DNA of 64,000 nt from Collimonas sp. OK307 (GCF_900113705.1 NZ_FOQI01000005.1:62001-126000); one strand, 5' to 3'. Positions 53,059-61,216 are shown, numbered from the stretch's first letter. A program made the numbers and translations. Notes: a model not told the origin generated them from the letters alone.

Positions 53059-54534
53059 ATGAATCCAAACGAGACACTACCGATCTGCATCGCCGGCAAC
53101 TGGCGCCTGGGGCAAGGCGATCGCTATGCGAGCCTGTATCCCGCCACCGGCGAACCGGTTGCGTGGCTCAACGCCGCCAGCATCGCCGATGTGGAAGAAG
53201 CCATAAGCGGCGCCGACCATGCATTCCGCACCAGCGGCTGGGCGCAGCGCAAACCGCATGAGCGCGCCGCGGTGTTGTACCGCGTGGCCCAGCTGATACG
53301 CGAGCGCTCGGAGTATCTGGCGCAACGCCAGCGCCTGGACAACGGCAAGCCGATCTCGGAAACGCGCGCGCTGGTGGCCAGCGCCGCCGGCACTTTCCAG
53401 TTTTTTGCTGCTGCCTGCGAAACCATGGAAGACACCATCACACCGATGCGCGGCGACAACCTGACCATGAGCGTGTATGAAGCGATGGGTGTGGTTGCGG
53501 CTATCACGCCATGGAATTCGCCAATCGCCAGCGAAGCGCAAAAGATGGCGCCGGCGCTGGCCGCCGGTAACGCAGTAGTGGTCAAGCCGGCCGAAGTCAC
53601 GCCGCTGATGGCGTTGGAACTGGCGAAGATCTGCGATGAAGCCGGCGTGCCAAAGGGATTGATCAGCGTGTTGCCGGGCAAGGGTTCTGTGATCGGCGAC
53701 GCCATCACCGTGCATCCGCTGGTGCGACGGGTATCGTTCACCGGCGGCACCACCACCGGCAAACATATTGCCCACATCGCCGCCGACAAGATGATGCCGG
53801 TATCTCTCGAGCTGGGTGGAAAATCACCGACCATGGTATTCGAGGATGCCGACCTGGATCATGCGGTAGCTGGCGTGCTGTATGGAATTTTCAGTTCATC
53901 GGGAGAGTCTTGTATCGCCGGTTCCCGCTTGTTCGTGGCACGCGGCATTTACGAAACGTTCATCGAACGTCTGGCGGCAGGCGCAGCGGCGTTGCGCGTC
54001 GGCGATCCGGCCGACGAGCGCACCCAACTGGGACCGCTGATTACCCCGCGCCATCGCGATTCGATCGAATCGTATGTGGCGATGGGCGTGGCCGACGGCG
54101 GGCAGATTCGCACCGGCGGCACACGTCCGGACGGAGAGTTGTTCGAACGCGGAAATTATTACCTGCCGACCATCATCGAAGGCCTGACTAACGACCAACG
54201 CATCTGCCAGGAAGAAATTTTCGGACCGGTGCTGGTGGCGATGCCTTTCGATAACGAAGAAGACCTGATCGCGCAAGCCAACGACAGCATCTACGCCCTG
54301 GCAGCAGGAATCTGGACCCGCGACTACAAGAAAGCCTGGCGCTTCGGACGCGCGGTACAGGCCGGCAATGTCTGGATCAACACCTACAAGCAATTGTCGA
54401 TTTCGACGCCGTTTGGCGGCTGGCGCGATAGCGGTCTCGGGCGCGAAAAAGGCCGTTTGGGAATTTTGCAGTACATGGAGCAAAAGAGCATGTACTGGGG
54501 CTTGAATGAAGAGCCGTTGCCGTGGGCAGGCTGA
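53059..54534 (+). CDS. aldehyde dehydrogenase
   Basis: NAD(P)-dependent enzyme of 491 residues. AAITPWNSPIASEAQKMAPAL marks the cofactor region, LELGGKSPTMVFEDADLD the catalytic Glu and SSGESCIAGSRLF the catalytic Cys. Resembles dehydrogenases for aromatic or hydroxymuconic semialdehydes, but the exact class cannot be fixed. It would take the aldehyde from the ThDP enzyme or a ring-cleavage semialdehyde. A GTG at 53047 is an alternative start. Confidence 0.9.
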   Translation: MNPNETLPICIAGNWRLGQGDRYASLYPATGEPVAWLNAASIADVEEAISGADHAFRTSGWAQRKPHERAAVLYRVAQLIRERSEYLAQRQRLDNGKPISETRALVASAAGTFQFFAAACETMEDTITPMRGDNLTMSVYEAMGVVAAITPWNSPIASEAQKMAPALAAGNAVVVKPAEVTPLMALELAKICDEAGVPKGLISVLPGKGSVIGDAITVHPLVRRVSFTGGTTTGKHIAHIAADKMMPVSLELGGKSPTMVFEDADLDHAVAGVLYGIFSSSGESCIAGSRLFVARGIYETFIERLAAGAAALRVGDPADERTQLGPLITPRHRDSIESYVAMGVADGGQIRTGGTRPDGELFERGNYYLPTIIEGLTNDQRICQEEIFGPVLVAMPFDNEEDLIAQANDSIYALAAGIWTRDYKKAWRFGRAVQAGNVWINTYKQLSISTPFGGWRDSGLGREKGRLGILQYMEQKSMYWGLNEEPLPWAG

Positions 54535-54581
54535 AAAAAGGTAACTGAGAAGTAACTGAGAGTAGTGCGAGGAGACGCAGA

Positions 54582-55547
54582 ATGGATGTATTAGGCATAG
54601 ACGAAATCACCTACGGCGCAGACGATCTGCCGTTATGCAAGCGATTTTTTTCCGACTGGGGCATGACGCTGGTACAGGACAGTGAGCAAGTCCTGGTATT
54701 TGAAACCCAAAACGGTTGCCGCGTGGTGGTCAAGCACAGCGATGCTGAGGATTTGCCGCCGGCGATCGAAGCCGGGCCGACCTTGCGTGAAGTGGTGTGG
54801 GGTGTGTCGGCGCCAGAGGTGCTGGAACGCTTTGCGACGCGGATTGCAGATTTTCCCGGTTATGTGAACCAGGGAACGCGCATCGGCTGCACTGACCCGA
54901 ATGGTCTGGCGGTGCGTTTTCAGGTAACGCAAAAGCGTGACATAGAAGTCGAGTGCGCAGAGATGAATACCTGGTCGCACAAACATCGCATCAACCAGCG
55001 CAGCCCTGCCTATGAGCGCGCGGCGCCGATCGAAGTTGGTCACGTCGTGTTTTTCGTCAAGGACGTGCAAGCCTGTGAAAGTTTTTATTGCGACAACTTC
55101 GGTTTCGTGCCATCCGATCACTATCCGGGCCGTGGCGCGTTCCTGCGCTGCGCCGCCGACGGCGGTCATCACGATATTTTCCTGTTGCAACCGCCGGAGG
55201 CGCGCTCGGGTTTGAACCATGTGGCATTTACGGTGCGCGATATTCACGAAGTGTTCGGTGGCGGCATGCATATGTCGCGCCAGGGCTGGGATACGCAACT
55301 CGGACCCGGACGTCATCCGATTTCGTCGGCTTATTTCTGGTATTTCCGCAACCCGGCCGGTGGCCTGATCGAATACTACGCAGATGAAGATCAGCTCAAT
55401 GAAAAATGGGAGCCGCGCGACTTCGAACCCGGTCCGACCATGTTTGCCGAATGGGCGATAGATGGCGGCATCGACGGCAATACCCGGCGCCAGAAAAATG
55501 CCGAAGGTCCAGGCGGTAAATTCCTGACCGACCGCTCGAAATCCTGA
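54582..55547 (+). CDS. two-domain VOC protein, candidate extradiol ring-cleavage dioxygenase
   Basis: Protein of 321 residues made of two vicinal-oxygen-chelate modules (about 1-118 and 148-290). The C-terminal module keeps a complete candidate iron triad: His154 (EVGHVVFF), His213 (LNHVAF) and Glu264 (LIEYYAD). The spacing of 59 and 51 residues resembles the His146/His210/Glu260 triad of BphC-type extradiol dioxygenases. The N-terminal module lacks these residues, as in those enzymes. With the two ring hydroxylases of the cluster this makes it the best ring-opening candidate. GAGGAGACG precedes the ATG. Confidence 0.83.
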   Translation: MDVLGIDEITYGADDLPLCKRFFSDWGMTLVQDSEQVLVFETQNGCRVVVKHSDAEDLPPAIEAGPTLREVVWGVSAPEVLERFATRIADFPGYVNQGTRIGCTDPNGLAVRFQVTQKRDIEVECAEMNTWSHKHRINQRSPAYERAAPIEVGHVVFFVKDVQACESFYCDNFGFVPSDHYPGRGAFLRCAADGGHHDIFLLQPPEARSGLNHVAFTVRDIHEVFGGGMHMSRQGWDTQLGPGRHPISSAYFWYFRNPAGGLIEYYADEDQLNEKWEPRDFEPGPTMFAEWAIDGGIDGNTRRQKNAEGPGGKFLTDRSKS

Positions 55548-55561
55548 TACGAGGTAGCCAT

Positions 55562-56731
55562 ATGTCCGCATTAAAAATAGGTATTCTCGGCGCTGGCATC
55601 GGCGGCCTGACCGCAGCGATTGCATTGCATCGCGCTGGCCACGATGTAGTCGTGTACGAACAATCGAAACAATTCCTGCGCGTCGGCGCCGATATCAATC
55701 TGACGCCGAATGCAGTGCGCGCGCTGGATGGCCTGGGCATCGGCGAGGCAGTGCGCCACACCGCGGCGCGGCCGACCCACAGGATCAGCCGCAGCTGGGA
55801 TAGCGGTGAAGAGACATCGCGACTGGAAATGGGCGACACCGCAGAAAAGAAATACGGTGCACCGCAATTAACCATTCATCGCGCCGATCTGCTGGCGGTG
55901 CTGGCTGAAATATTTCCGGCTGAACGGGTCAGGTTCGCCAAGCGTGCCGAGGCGATTACGCAAGACGGATCAGGCATCACTCTCAAGTTCACCGACGGCA
56001 GCACCGACCGGGTCGATGTGCTGATCGGCGGCGATGGCATCCACTCGGCAGTACGGACAGCCATGTTCGGCGCCGAAAGCCCGCGCTTTACCGGCGTCGT
56101 CGCGTTCCGTGCGGTGATCCCTGCTGCCAGCGTTGCCGCCGTGCCGAACCTGCAGGCATTCACCAAATGGTGGGGGCCTAATCCGGAAAGCCAGATCGTC
56201 ACTTTCCCGCTGAACCGCGGCAAGGATATTTTCATATTCGCGACAACGGCACAAGAAAGCTGGCATCTGGAATCCTGGACTACACCCGGCAGCGTGCAGG
56301 AATTGCGCGACAGCTATGCCGAATTCCACGGCGATGCACGCGCGCTGCTGGATGCCTGTGATGAAGTATTGAAGACCGCATTGTATGAGCGCGATCCGCT
56401 GCCGTGCTGGTCCAAAGGCAATATGACCCTGCTCGGCGACGCCAGTCATCCGATGATGCCGTTCATGGCGCAAGGCGCCGGCATGGCGATCGAGGATGCG
56501 GTGGTTCTGGCACGCTGCCTGGCGCAAGTGAAAACACTGGATGCTATCGCCGCTGCGCTGCAGGGCTACGAGCGGTTGCGTCTGGAGCGGACCAGCAAGA
56601 TACAACTCGGGTCACGCGGCAATAACTGGTTGCGCGACGGCGGCAATGCCGATTGGGTCTACGGCTACGATGCCTGGGCGGTGCCGCTGGATGCCGGACA
56701 AGAAATGAAACAGGAAGCGGGAGCGGTATAG
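55562..56731 (+). CDS. FAD-dependent aromatic monooxygenase (6-hydroxynicotinate 3-monooxygenase / salicylate hydroxylase-like)
   Basis: Class A flavin monooxygenase of 389 residues. The N-terminal GILGAGIGGLTAAIALHRAG, the mid DG motif LIGGDGIHSAVR and the GD motif LLGDASHPMMPFMAQGAGM are all present. The C-terminal WVYGYDAW is also a feature I associate with NicC, the decarboxylating hydroxylase of nicotinate breakdown. It would hydroxylate, and perhaps decarboxylate, an aromatic acid at the cost of NAD(P)H. GAGGTAGCC precedes the ATG. It lies directly after the dioxygenase candidate. Confidence 0.88.
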   Translation: MSALKIGILGAGIGGLTAAIALHRAGHDVVVYEQSKQFLRVGADINLTPNAVRALDGLGIGEAVRHTAARPTHRISRSWDSGEETSRLEMGDTAEKKYGAPQLTIHRADLLAVLAEIFPAERVRFAKRAEAITQDGSGITLKFTDGSTDRVDVLIGGDGIHSAVRTAMFGAESPRFTGVVAFRAVIPAASVAAVPNLQAFTKWWGPNPESQIVTFPLNRGKDIFIFATTAQESWHLESWTTPGSVQELRDSYAEFHGDARALLDACDEVLKTALYERDPLPCWSKGNMTLLGDASHPMMPFMAQGAGMAIEDAVVLARCLAQVKTLDAIAAALQGYERLRLERTSKIQLGSRGNNWLRDGGNADWVYGYDAWAVPLDAGQEMKQEAGAV

Positions 56732-56734
56732 ATC

Positions 56735-57061
56735 ATGGCAGATAAACCGGAAACGATGCTGCTGACCGTGCTGCTCAAGCACGATCAAACCATGAACCTG
56801 GACCAGATCCAGGCGCATCTGAAAAAAGCCGACTGGTGGGAGCGTTTCCCGGTCGAAGGTTCGCGCGTGGTGTCTTGGACGGTGGCGATGGGGCTGGGGC
56901 AGATAGTGACCCTGGAACTGCCGCCGGCGCTGCTGCCATTGGTGAATGTCGAACTCGAACGCAGCGCCTGGGGCGCTTATCGCACCGAATGTTATCCCAC
57001 TTACGATTTTGTACCTGTGCGTGAGCGTATCCGCGAACGCGTAAAAAATGGAGGCCAGTAA
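56735..57061 (+). CDS. conserved-looking small protein, function unknown
   Basis: Soluble protein of 108 residues, three bases after the monooxygenase stop. No family is recognised. The sequence alternates hydrophobic strands and helices (TMLLTVLLKHDQ, LDQIQAHLKKADWWERF, VSWTVAMGLGQIVTLELP), which suggests a ferredoxin-like alpha/beta fold such as small dimeric isomerases or monooxygenase partners. The tight packing in the operon and normal codon style argue that it is real. Its last base is the first base of the next ATG. Confidence 0.75.
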   Translation: MADKPETMLLTVLLKHDQTMNLDQIQAHLKKADWWERFPVEGSRVVSWTVAMGLGQIVTLELPPALLPLVNVELERSAWGAYRTECYPTYDFVPVRERIRERVKNGGQ

Positions 57062-57294
57062 TGAACGACACAAGACAGGATGTCTATCTGAATCCGCACC
57101 AGGCGCGCCGGCGCCAGCCAACCCAGTTCGAAGATCTGCTGGGCGACTCGATCGAACGCGCCTATGCGGCAGGCATCCACGATTTGCCGGCGCTGGTGGC
57201 GCATCTGAACCGTACCGGCCCGGGCTGCCCGCATAACGACGGGATCTGGACCGAAACCTTGTATCAAGAAGAAATCGCAAGACTGGCGGCGTAG
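57061..57294 (+). CDS. small protein, possibly recombinase-like helix-turn-helix type
   Basis: Protein of 77 residues overlapping the preceding gene by one base (TAATG). A basic N-terminal part (NPHQARRRQPTQFEDLLGDS) leads to a helical stretch AYAAGIHDLPALVAHLNRTG that looks like a resolvase-type helix-turn-helix (a hit remembered for similar proteins next to Rieske genes, not checked). DNA binding would be unusual at this place; an oxygenase accessory role is equally possible. Confidence 0.7.
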   Translation: MNDTRQDVYLNPHQARRRQPTQFEDLLGDSIERAYAAGIHDLPALVAHLNRTGPGCPHNDGIWTETLYQEEIARLAA

Positions 57295-57322
57295 GCCGAC
57301 CTAGTTATTCAGGAGAAGAGTG

Positions 57323-58360
57323 ATGAGAACGACAGCCAATGATCCAGTTGAAGCGGTGCTCGCCGCCGGGTTGAAAGATTTGTGGTACCCGATTTGCCCG
57401 TCTGATTTTGTAGCTGAACGCCCGGTATCCCTGCGCCGCCTGGGACGAAAATTCGTCATCTGGCGCGAAACCTCCGGCAAGTTGCACGCGCTGGAAGACC
57501 ATTGCCCGCATCGCGGTGCGCCGTTGTCCATGGGTATTGCGCTGGGCGATCGCATCGCCTGCGGCTACCACGGCGTGCAGGTGCGCTTCGATGGCGTTGT
57601 CACCAGCGTACCCGGCAGCCCCGGCTGCAAGCTGGAAGGCGCGAAAGCGACACGCTCCTTCCACGTGCAGGAAGCCTGTGGCGCAATCTTCCTGTACAAC
57701 TCCAGCGTCGATGTCGACCAGCCGCCGCCGTTGCAATTGCCGGAAGAGTTGACTAGCGACGAATACTCCAATTTCCTGTGCTACACGGAATGGAAGGGCG
57801 GCTATCGCTACGTACTCGACAATGTGATGGATCCGATGCACGGCACTTTCCTGCACAAGCAGTCGCATTCGATGGCGGAAGGCGACAACACGGCAACCTT
57901 CCGCGTGCGCGAAACCGATATCGGCTTTGTATTCGAAAAAGAAGGCCAGACCGGCGTCAATTTCGACTGGACCGAATGGGCCGATACCGACCTGCACTGG
58001 ATGCGCCTGGCGATTCCTTATCCGAAAACCGGCGGCCCCGGCGGCAGCTTCGTCATCGTCGGCAGCTATACCCCGATCAGCGACAACGTTGCTGCAGTAT
58101 TCCACTGGCGTTGCCGCAAGCTGAGCGGCTGGCAGCGCGATACCTGGCGCTTCCTCTATCGCAATCGGTTGGAAGCCCGCCATTGGGCGGTGCTGGAGCA
58201 GGACCGCGTGGTGCTGGAAGTGATGGAGCCTGACGCCAATCAACATGAAATGTTGTATCAGCACGATATGGGCATCGTCCGTCTGCGCCGCCATATGCGC
58301 AACCTGGCCAAGGAGCAACTGGCCAGGGAAGAAGCGGCAACCCAGGTCAAGGCGGCGTGA
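57323..58360 (+). CDS. Rieske non-heme iron oxygenase, alpha subunit (VanA/phthalate type)
   Basis: Oxygenase of 345 residues. The Rieske cluster ligands are Cys61/His63 (CPHRG) and Cys80/His83 (CGYHG); the mononuclear iron site has His173 and His178 (DNVMDPMHGTFLH) with bridging Asp170. No beta-subunit gene is present, as expected for the alpha-only VanA-type group, and the reductase gene follows 455 bases downstream. It would hydroxylate or O/N-demethylate an aromatic ring. AGGAGA lies seven bases before ATG 57323; GTG 57320 is an alternative. Confidence 0.94.
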   Translation: MRTTANDPVEAVLAAGLKDLWYPICPSDFVAERPVSLRRLGRKFVIWRETSGKLHALEDHCPHRGAPLSMGIALGDRIACGYHGVQVRFDGVVTSVPGSPGCKLEGAKATRSFHVQEACGAIFLYNSSVDVDQPPPLQLPEELTSDEYSNFLCYTEWKGGYRYVLDNVMDPMHGTFLHKQSHSMAEGDNTATFRVRETDIGFVFEKEGQTGVNFDWTEWADTDLHWMRLAIPYPKTGGPGGSFVIVGSYTPISDNVAAVFHWRCRKLSGWQRDTWRFLYRNRLEARHWAVLEQDRVVLEVMEPDANQHEMLYQHDMGIVRLRRHMRNLAKEQLAREEAATQVKAA

Positions 58361-58365
58361 GCAGC

Positions 58366-58803
58366 ATGACTGCCACGTCTGCCACGTCTGCCATGGTTGC
58401 CGTGCGCCGGGTGATGTGCGACGCGGTAGCCGAGCCGGCCACCGCGACCTGGTCCAACTGCCTGGTGCTCGGCAATGAGATCGTGTTATCCGGCATGACC
58501 GCGTATCCTGCCGCGCGCGATGCTGCCCTCGATACCTATGCGCAAACGCTGGTAGTGCTGGGCAAGATCCGCGATCTGGTGGAAGCCGCCGGCGGTACGC
58601 TCGGCAGCATCTACAAGCTGGTGATTTATGTGAAGGATATCGGCGACAAGGATGAAGTGGGACGCGCACGCCGCGCCTTCTTCCAGACGCCGTATCCATG
58701 TTCGACGCTGGTGGAAGTTAGTGGCTTGGTGTTTCCTGAATTGACGGTCGAGATCGACGCTTGCGCGCGGCTCGACGTCGATCTGCAGCAAGCCGTCGTT
58801 TAG
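58366..58803 (+). CDS. Rid-family (YjgF/UK114) protein without the RidA arginine
   Basis: Protein of about 145 residues with the Rid fold: NCLVLGNEIVLSGMTAYPA, LVVLGKIRDLVEAAGGTLGSIYKLVIYV and TLVEVSGLVFPELTVEIDACA. E. coli RidA uses Arg105 in VEVARLP to deaminate enamine/imine acids; the corresponding place here reads VEVSGLVFP, so that Arg is missing, as in other Rid subfamilies. It may hydrolyse a different imine or a ring-opened amine. GTG 58357, overlapping the Rieske stop, is an alternative start. Confidence 0.85.
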   Translation: MTATSATSAMVAVRRVMCDAVAEPATATWSNCLVLGNEIVLSGMTAYPAARDAALDTYAQTLVVLGKIRDLVEAAGGTLGSIYKLVIYVKDIGDKDEVGRARRAFFQTPYPCSTLVEVSGLVFPELTVEIDACARLDVDLQQAVV

Positions 58804-58815
58804 TGTGAGGTTTTT

Positions 58816-59766
58816 ATGAGTAATTCTCTGATTTCGGTGCGGGTCCAGGCCATGCGCTTTGAGGCAAAAGGCATTCTTAGCGTGGAACTGGTGGCGTTGG
58901 ACGATGCAACCTTGCCGCCTTTCGAAGCCGGTTCGCACATCGATCTGCATCTGGCTAACGGCATCGTACGCAGCTATTCATTACTGAACTCGCCGACGGA
59001 GCGCCATCGCTACGTGGTCGGCGTGCTGAACGACCGCAACAGCCGCGGTGGTTCGCGTTATGTACATGAACAGTTGCGGGTCGGTTCCAGCTTGACGATT
59101 TCGGTACCGCGCAATAATTTTCCGCTGGCTGAATCGGCTAAGCATTCGGTACTGATTGCCGGTGGCATCGGCATCACGCCGATTTCTTGCATGTTGAATC
59201 ATTTGCGTAGCCAGGACAAATCGGCCGAGTTGCTGTATTGCGCCCGGTCGCGCACAGAGGCCGCGTTCAGCGCGACGCTGTTGCAGCAAGCAGGCGTCAG
59301 CGGACACTTCGACGATGAGCAGGGCGCACCGCCCGATCTGCGTGCCTACCTGGCCAGCAAGCCGAAAGACGCGCATTTCTACTGCTGCGGTCCGACGCCT
59401 ATGCTCAATGCCTTTGAAGCGATTTGCGCTGAACTGGGTTTGCCTAACGTGCATATCGAGCGCTTCGCCGCCGCCGAAAATGTCACTGCGGTGCAGAGCG
59501 ACGAATATGTAGCGGAGCTGGCGCGCAGTAAAAAAATTATTCTGGTACCGGCCGGGAAATCGCTGCTGGACGCCTTGCTGGATGCAGGCCTGGATGTAGA
59601 GCATAGCTGCCGCGAAGGCGTTTGCGGTTCTTGCGAAACCAAGGTGCTGGAAGGCGAGCCGGAGCATCGCGACGGTGTACTCAGCAAGAGCGAAAGAGCG
59701 TCGAACAAGATGATGATGGTCTGTGTCTCAGGCTGTAAAGGTAAGCGCCTGGTGTTAGACCTGTAA
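58816..59766 (+). CDS. PDR/VanB-type oxygenase reductase
   Basis: Electron-transfer protein of 316 residues: an FMN-binding domain (HIDLHLANGIVRSYSLLNSP), an NAD-binding domain (HSVLIAGGIGITPISCMLNHL) and a C-terminal plant-type 2Fe-2S domain with the ligands in CREGVCGSCETKVL and a final Cys in MVCVSGC. It passes electrons from NADH to the Rieske oxygenase encoded upstream. Last gene before the cluster terminator at 59802. Confidence 0.94.
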   Translation: MSNSLISVRVQAMRFEAKGILSVELVALDDATLPPFEAGSHIDLHLANGIVRSYSLLNSPTERHRYVVGVLNDRNSRGGSRYVHEQLRVGSSLTISVPRNNFPLAESAKHSVLIAGGIGITPISCMLNHLRSQDKSAELLYCARSRTEAAFSATLLQQAGVSGHFDDEQGAPPDLRAYLASKPKDAHFYCCGPTPMLNAFEAICAELGLPNVHIERFAAAENVTAVQSDEYVAELARSKKIILVPAGKSLLDALLDAGLDVEHSCREGVCGSCETKVLEGEPEHRDGVLSKSERASNKMMMVCVSGCKGKRLVLDL

Positions 59767-59801
59767 GGCCGGATCTGTAAAGAACAAGTAAAGACACGGG
59801 C

Positions 59802-59831
59802 AATACCCGCGATTATCCCGGGTATTTTTTT
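59802..59831 (+). terminator. intrinsic terminator after the reductase gene
   Basis: AATACCCG pairs with CGGGTATT around a 9-base loop, followed by a T run. It separates the catabolic genes from the porin, which therefore needs its own promoter. Confidence 0.88.
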
Positions 59832-59859
59832 GAGTCTTATGAAATTTGTGGAACGTTGA

Positions 59860-59877
59860 TTCGTATATAAAACAAAT
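59860..59877 (+). promoter_or_regulatory. CATATATG-type box upstream of the porin
   Basis: TTCGTATATAAAACAAAT matches TTCATATATGAAACAAAT at 46548 in 16 of 18 positions. It lies about 130 bases before the porin start. A clear second box at the 19-bp distance seen in the other two promoters is not present. Confidence 0.5.
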
Positions 59878-60007
59878 AAATTTCGATCAACGAGCCGCAG
59901 GCGGCAATTTAAAGCCGTCAAACCAAACACATCTCGTAAGCGCGGGGCATATGAGGACGGTGGACACGGCCTAGGCCGTGGTTATTCGATGGAGGGGGAG
60001 ACAACTC

Positions 60008-61093
60008 ATGAAGAAAATATTGATTGCCATAGCGGCGACCGGTTTGAGCGCAGGCGCGTTTGCACAAAGCAACGTGACGATCTACGGCAGCCTGGATGCC
60101 GGCGTTGCATACGTCAATAACCTGGGCGGCAAGTCCGTTGTGCGCCTGGATCAAGGGACAATGCAGCCGGATCGCATCGGCTTTCGCGGCAGCGAGGACC
60201 TGGGCGGCAATCTGAAAGCTAATTTTCAACTGGAAAGCGGCTTCTACACGGATACCGGAGCGCAGCCGTCGGCCGGAAAATTATTCAATCGGATGAGTAC
60301 GGTCGGGCTATCCGGCGATTTTGGCGCCGTGACCATGGGTCACATGCCGGACATCGTGTTCGATTACGCCGGCAAATTCAGTAACGGATATCAGCTCACC
60401 AACTGGTATTTATTCCATCCCGGGAATCTGGACAGCCTGGCTAACACTTTTCAGTTCGACAATGCCGTGCGCTATACCACACCAGCATTCTCTGGCCTGC
60501 AATTGAGCGGGATGGCTGGCTTCGGAGAGGTGGCTGGCGACAATAGCAAAGGCCGCAACCTGAGCGCCGGCGCCAACTATGCCAATGGTCCGTTACGTGC
60601 AGTACTTGCGTATTCGAAATTGAACGACAGGCCGGCGGGTTATGCCGGTGCCTTCCTGGGTAGCTTGAACCTGGGTAGCGCAGCCACCGTATTCAACAGC
60701 CTGACCACGGTCGCGGCAGGGCTTGGGTACACGGTCGGCGATGTGCGTCTTAACGGCCTGTACACGCAGACCAAAATAGCATTGCCGACGGCGATGTCGC
60801 CGAAGCAGAAGAACGTCGATCTGGGAGCCGCCTGGCATTACGCGACGGCAGATACGTTGAACTTCGGCTACAGCTTGTCCAAGCTGGAAGGCGCGCGCTG
60901 GAACACGGTCAGCCTGAGCAATGTGCATGCCTTGTCCAAGCGCACCGAGTTGTATGTGCAAGCAGCTTATCAGCGTGCCGGCGGCGATGCAAAATACGCG
61001 GTGATGAATGGCACCGGCGTCAACGGCGGCACAGGTGTTTCAGGAGGCTCCAGCCAGTTGGTCACCACTGTCGGCATGCATCACTCGTTCTAA
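60008..61093 (+). CDS. outer-membrane porin (Gram-negative porin family)
   Basis: Outer-membrane beta-barrel of 361 residues. The signal peptide ends after GAFA (about residue 20), and the mature protein starts QSNVTIYGSLDAGVAYVNN, the hallmark of Burkholderiales/Neisseria-type porins; the last residue is Phe (GMHHSF). It carries the usual DRIGFRGSEDLGGNLKANFQ stretch. GGAGGGGGAG precedes the ATG. A box like that of the two upstream cluster promoters suggests co-regulation, so it may be the substrate entry pore. Confidence 0.93.
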   Translation: MKKILIAIAATGLSAGAFAQSNVTIYGSLDAGVAYVNNLGGKSVVRLDQGTMQPDRIGFRGSEDLGGNLKANFQLESGFYTDTGAQPSAGKLFNRMSTVGLSGDFGAVTMGHMPDIVFDYAGKFSNGYQLTNWYLFHPGNLDSLANTFQFDNAVRYTTPAFSGLQLSGMAGFGEVAGDNSKGRNLSAGANYANGPLRAVLAYSKLNDRPAGYAGAFLGSLNLGSAATVFNSLTTVAAGLGYTVGDVRLNGLYTQTKIALPTAMSPKQKNVDLGAAWHYATADTLNFGYSLSKLEGARWNTVSLSNVHALSKRTELYVQAAYQRAGGDAKYAVMNGTGVNGGTGVSGGSSQLVTTVGMHHSF

Positions 61094-61160
61094 GAACAAG
61101 GGCTCTCATCGCGGGTTTGTTTCTTTGCGTTTTACGACTCCTGTTCCGTAGTCCACTAAG

Positions 61161-61216
61161 CGGGGTCGGAGTGAAGTTTCGGCGGTAAAGCATACCGAAA
61201 GTTCACTCCGACCCCG
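61161..61216. repeat. REP-like stem-loop with 22-bp arms
   Basis: The arms 61161-61182 and 61195-61216 are inverted complements with one mismatch; each contains GGGGTCGGAGTGAA or its complement, and the loop has 12 bases. It lies between convergent porin and TRIC genes. The right flank (GGTTAGTTCGGGC) recurs at 44505-44530, so it is probably one copy of a dispersed palindromic element. It could also serve as terminator. Confidence 0.75.

Noticed and set aside
44998-59766. Assignment of the cluster to the known nicotinate (nic) pathway on the basis of the NicC-like monooxygenase
   Set aside because: No NicA/NicB dehydrogenase, NicX, NicD or NicF homologue is present, while Rieske, ThDP and AspDH-like genes are foreign to that pathway.
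44998-59766. Assignment to the iac-type indole-acetate pathway
   Set aside because: A Rieske oxygenase, PDR reductase and SDRs are shared, but the remaining genes (ThDP enzyme, AspDH-like, VOC, NicC-like, Rid) do not match the iac gene set as I know it.
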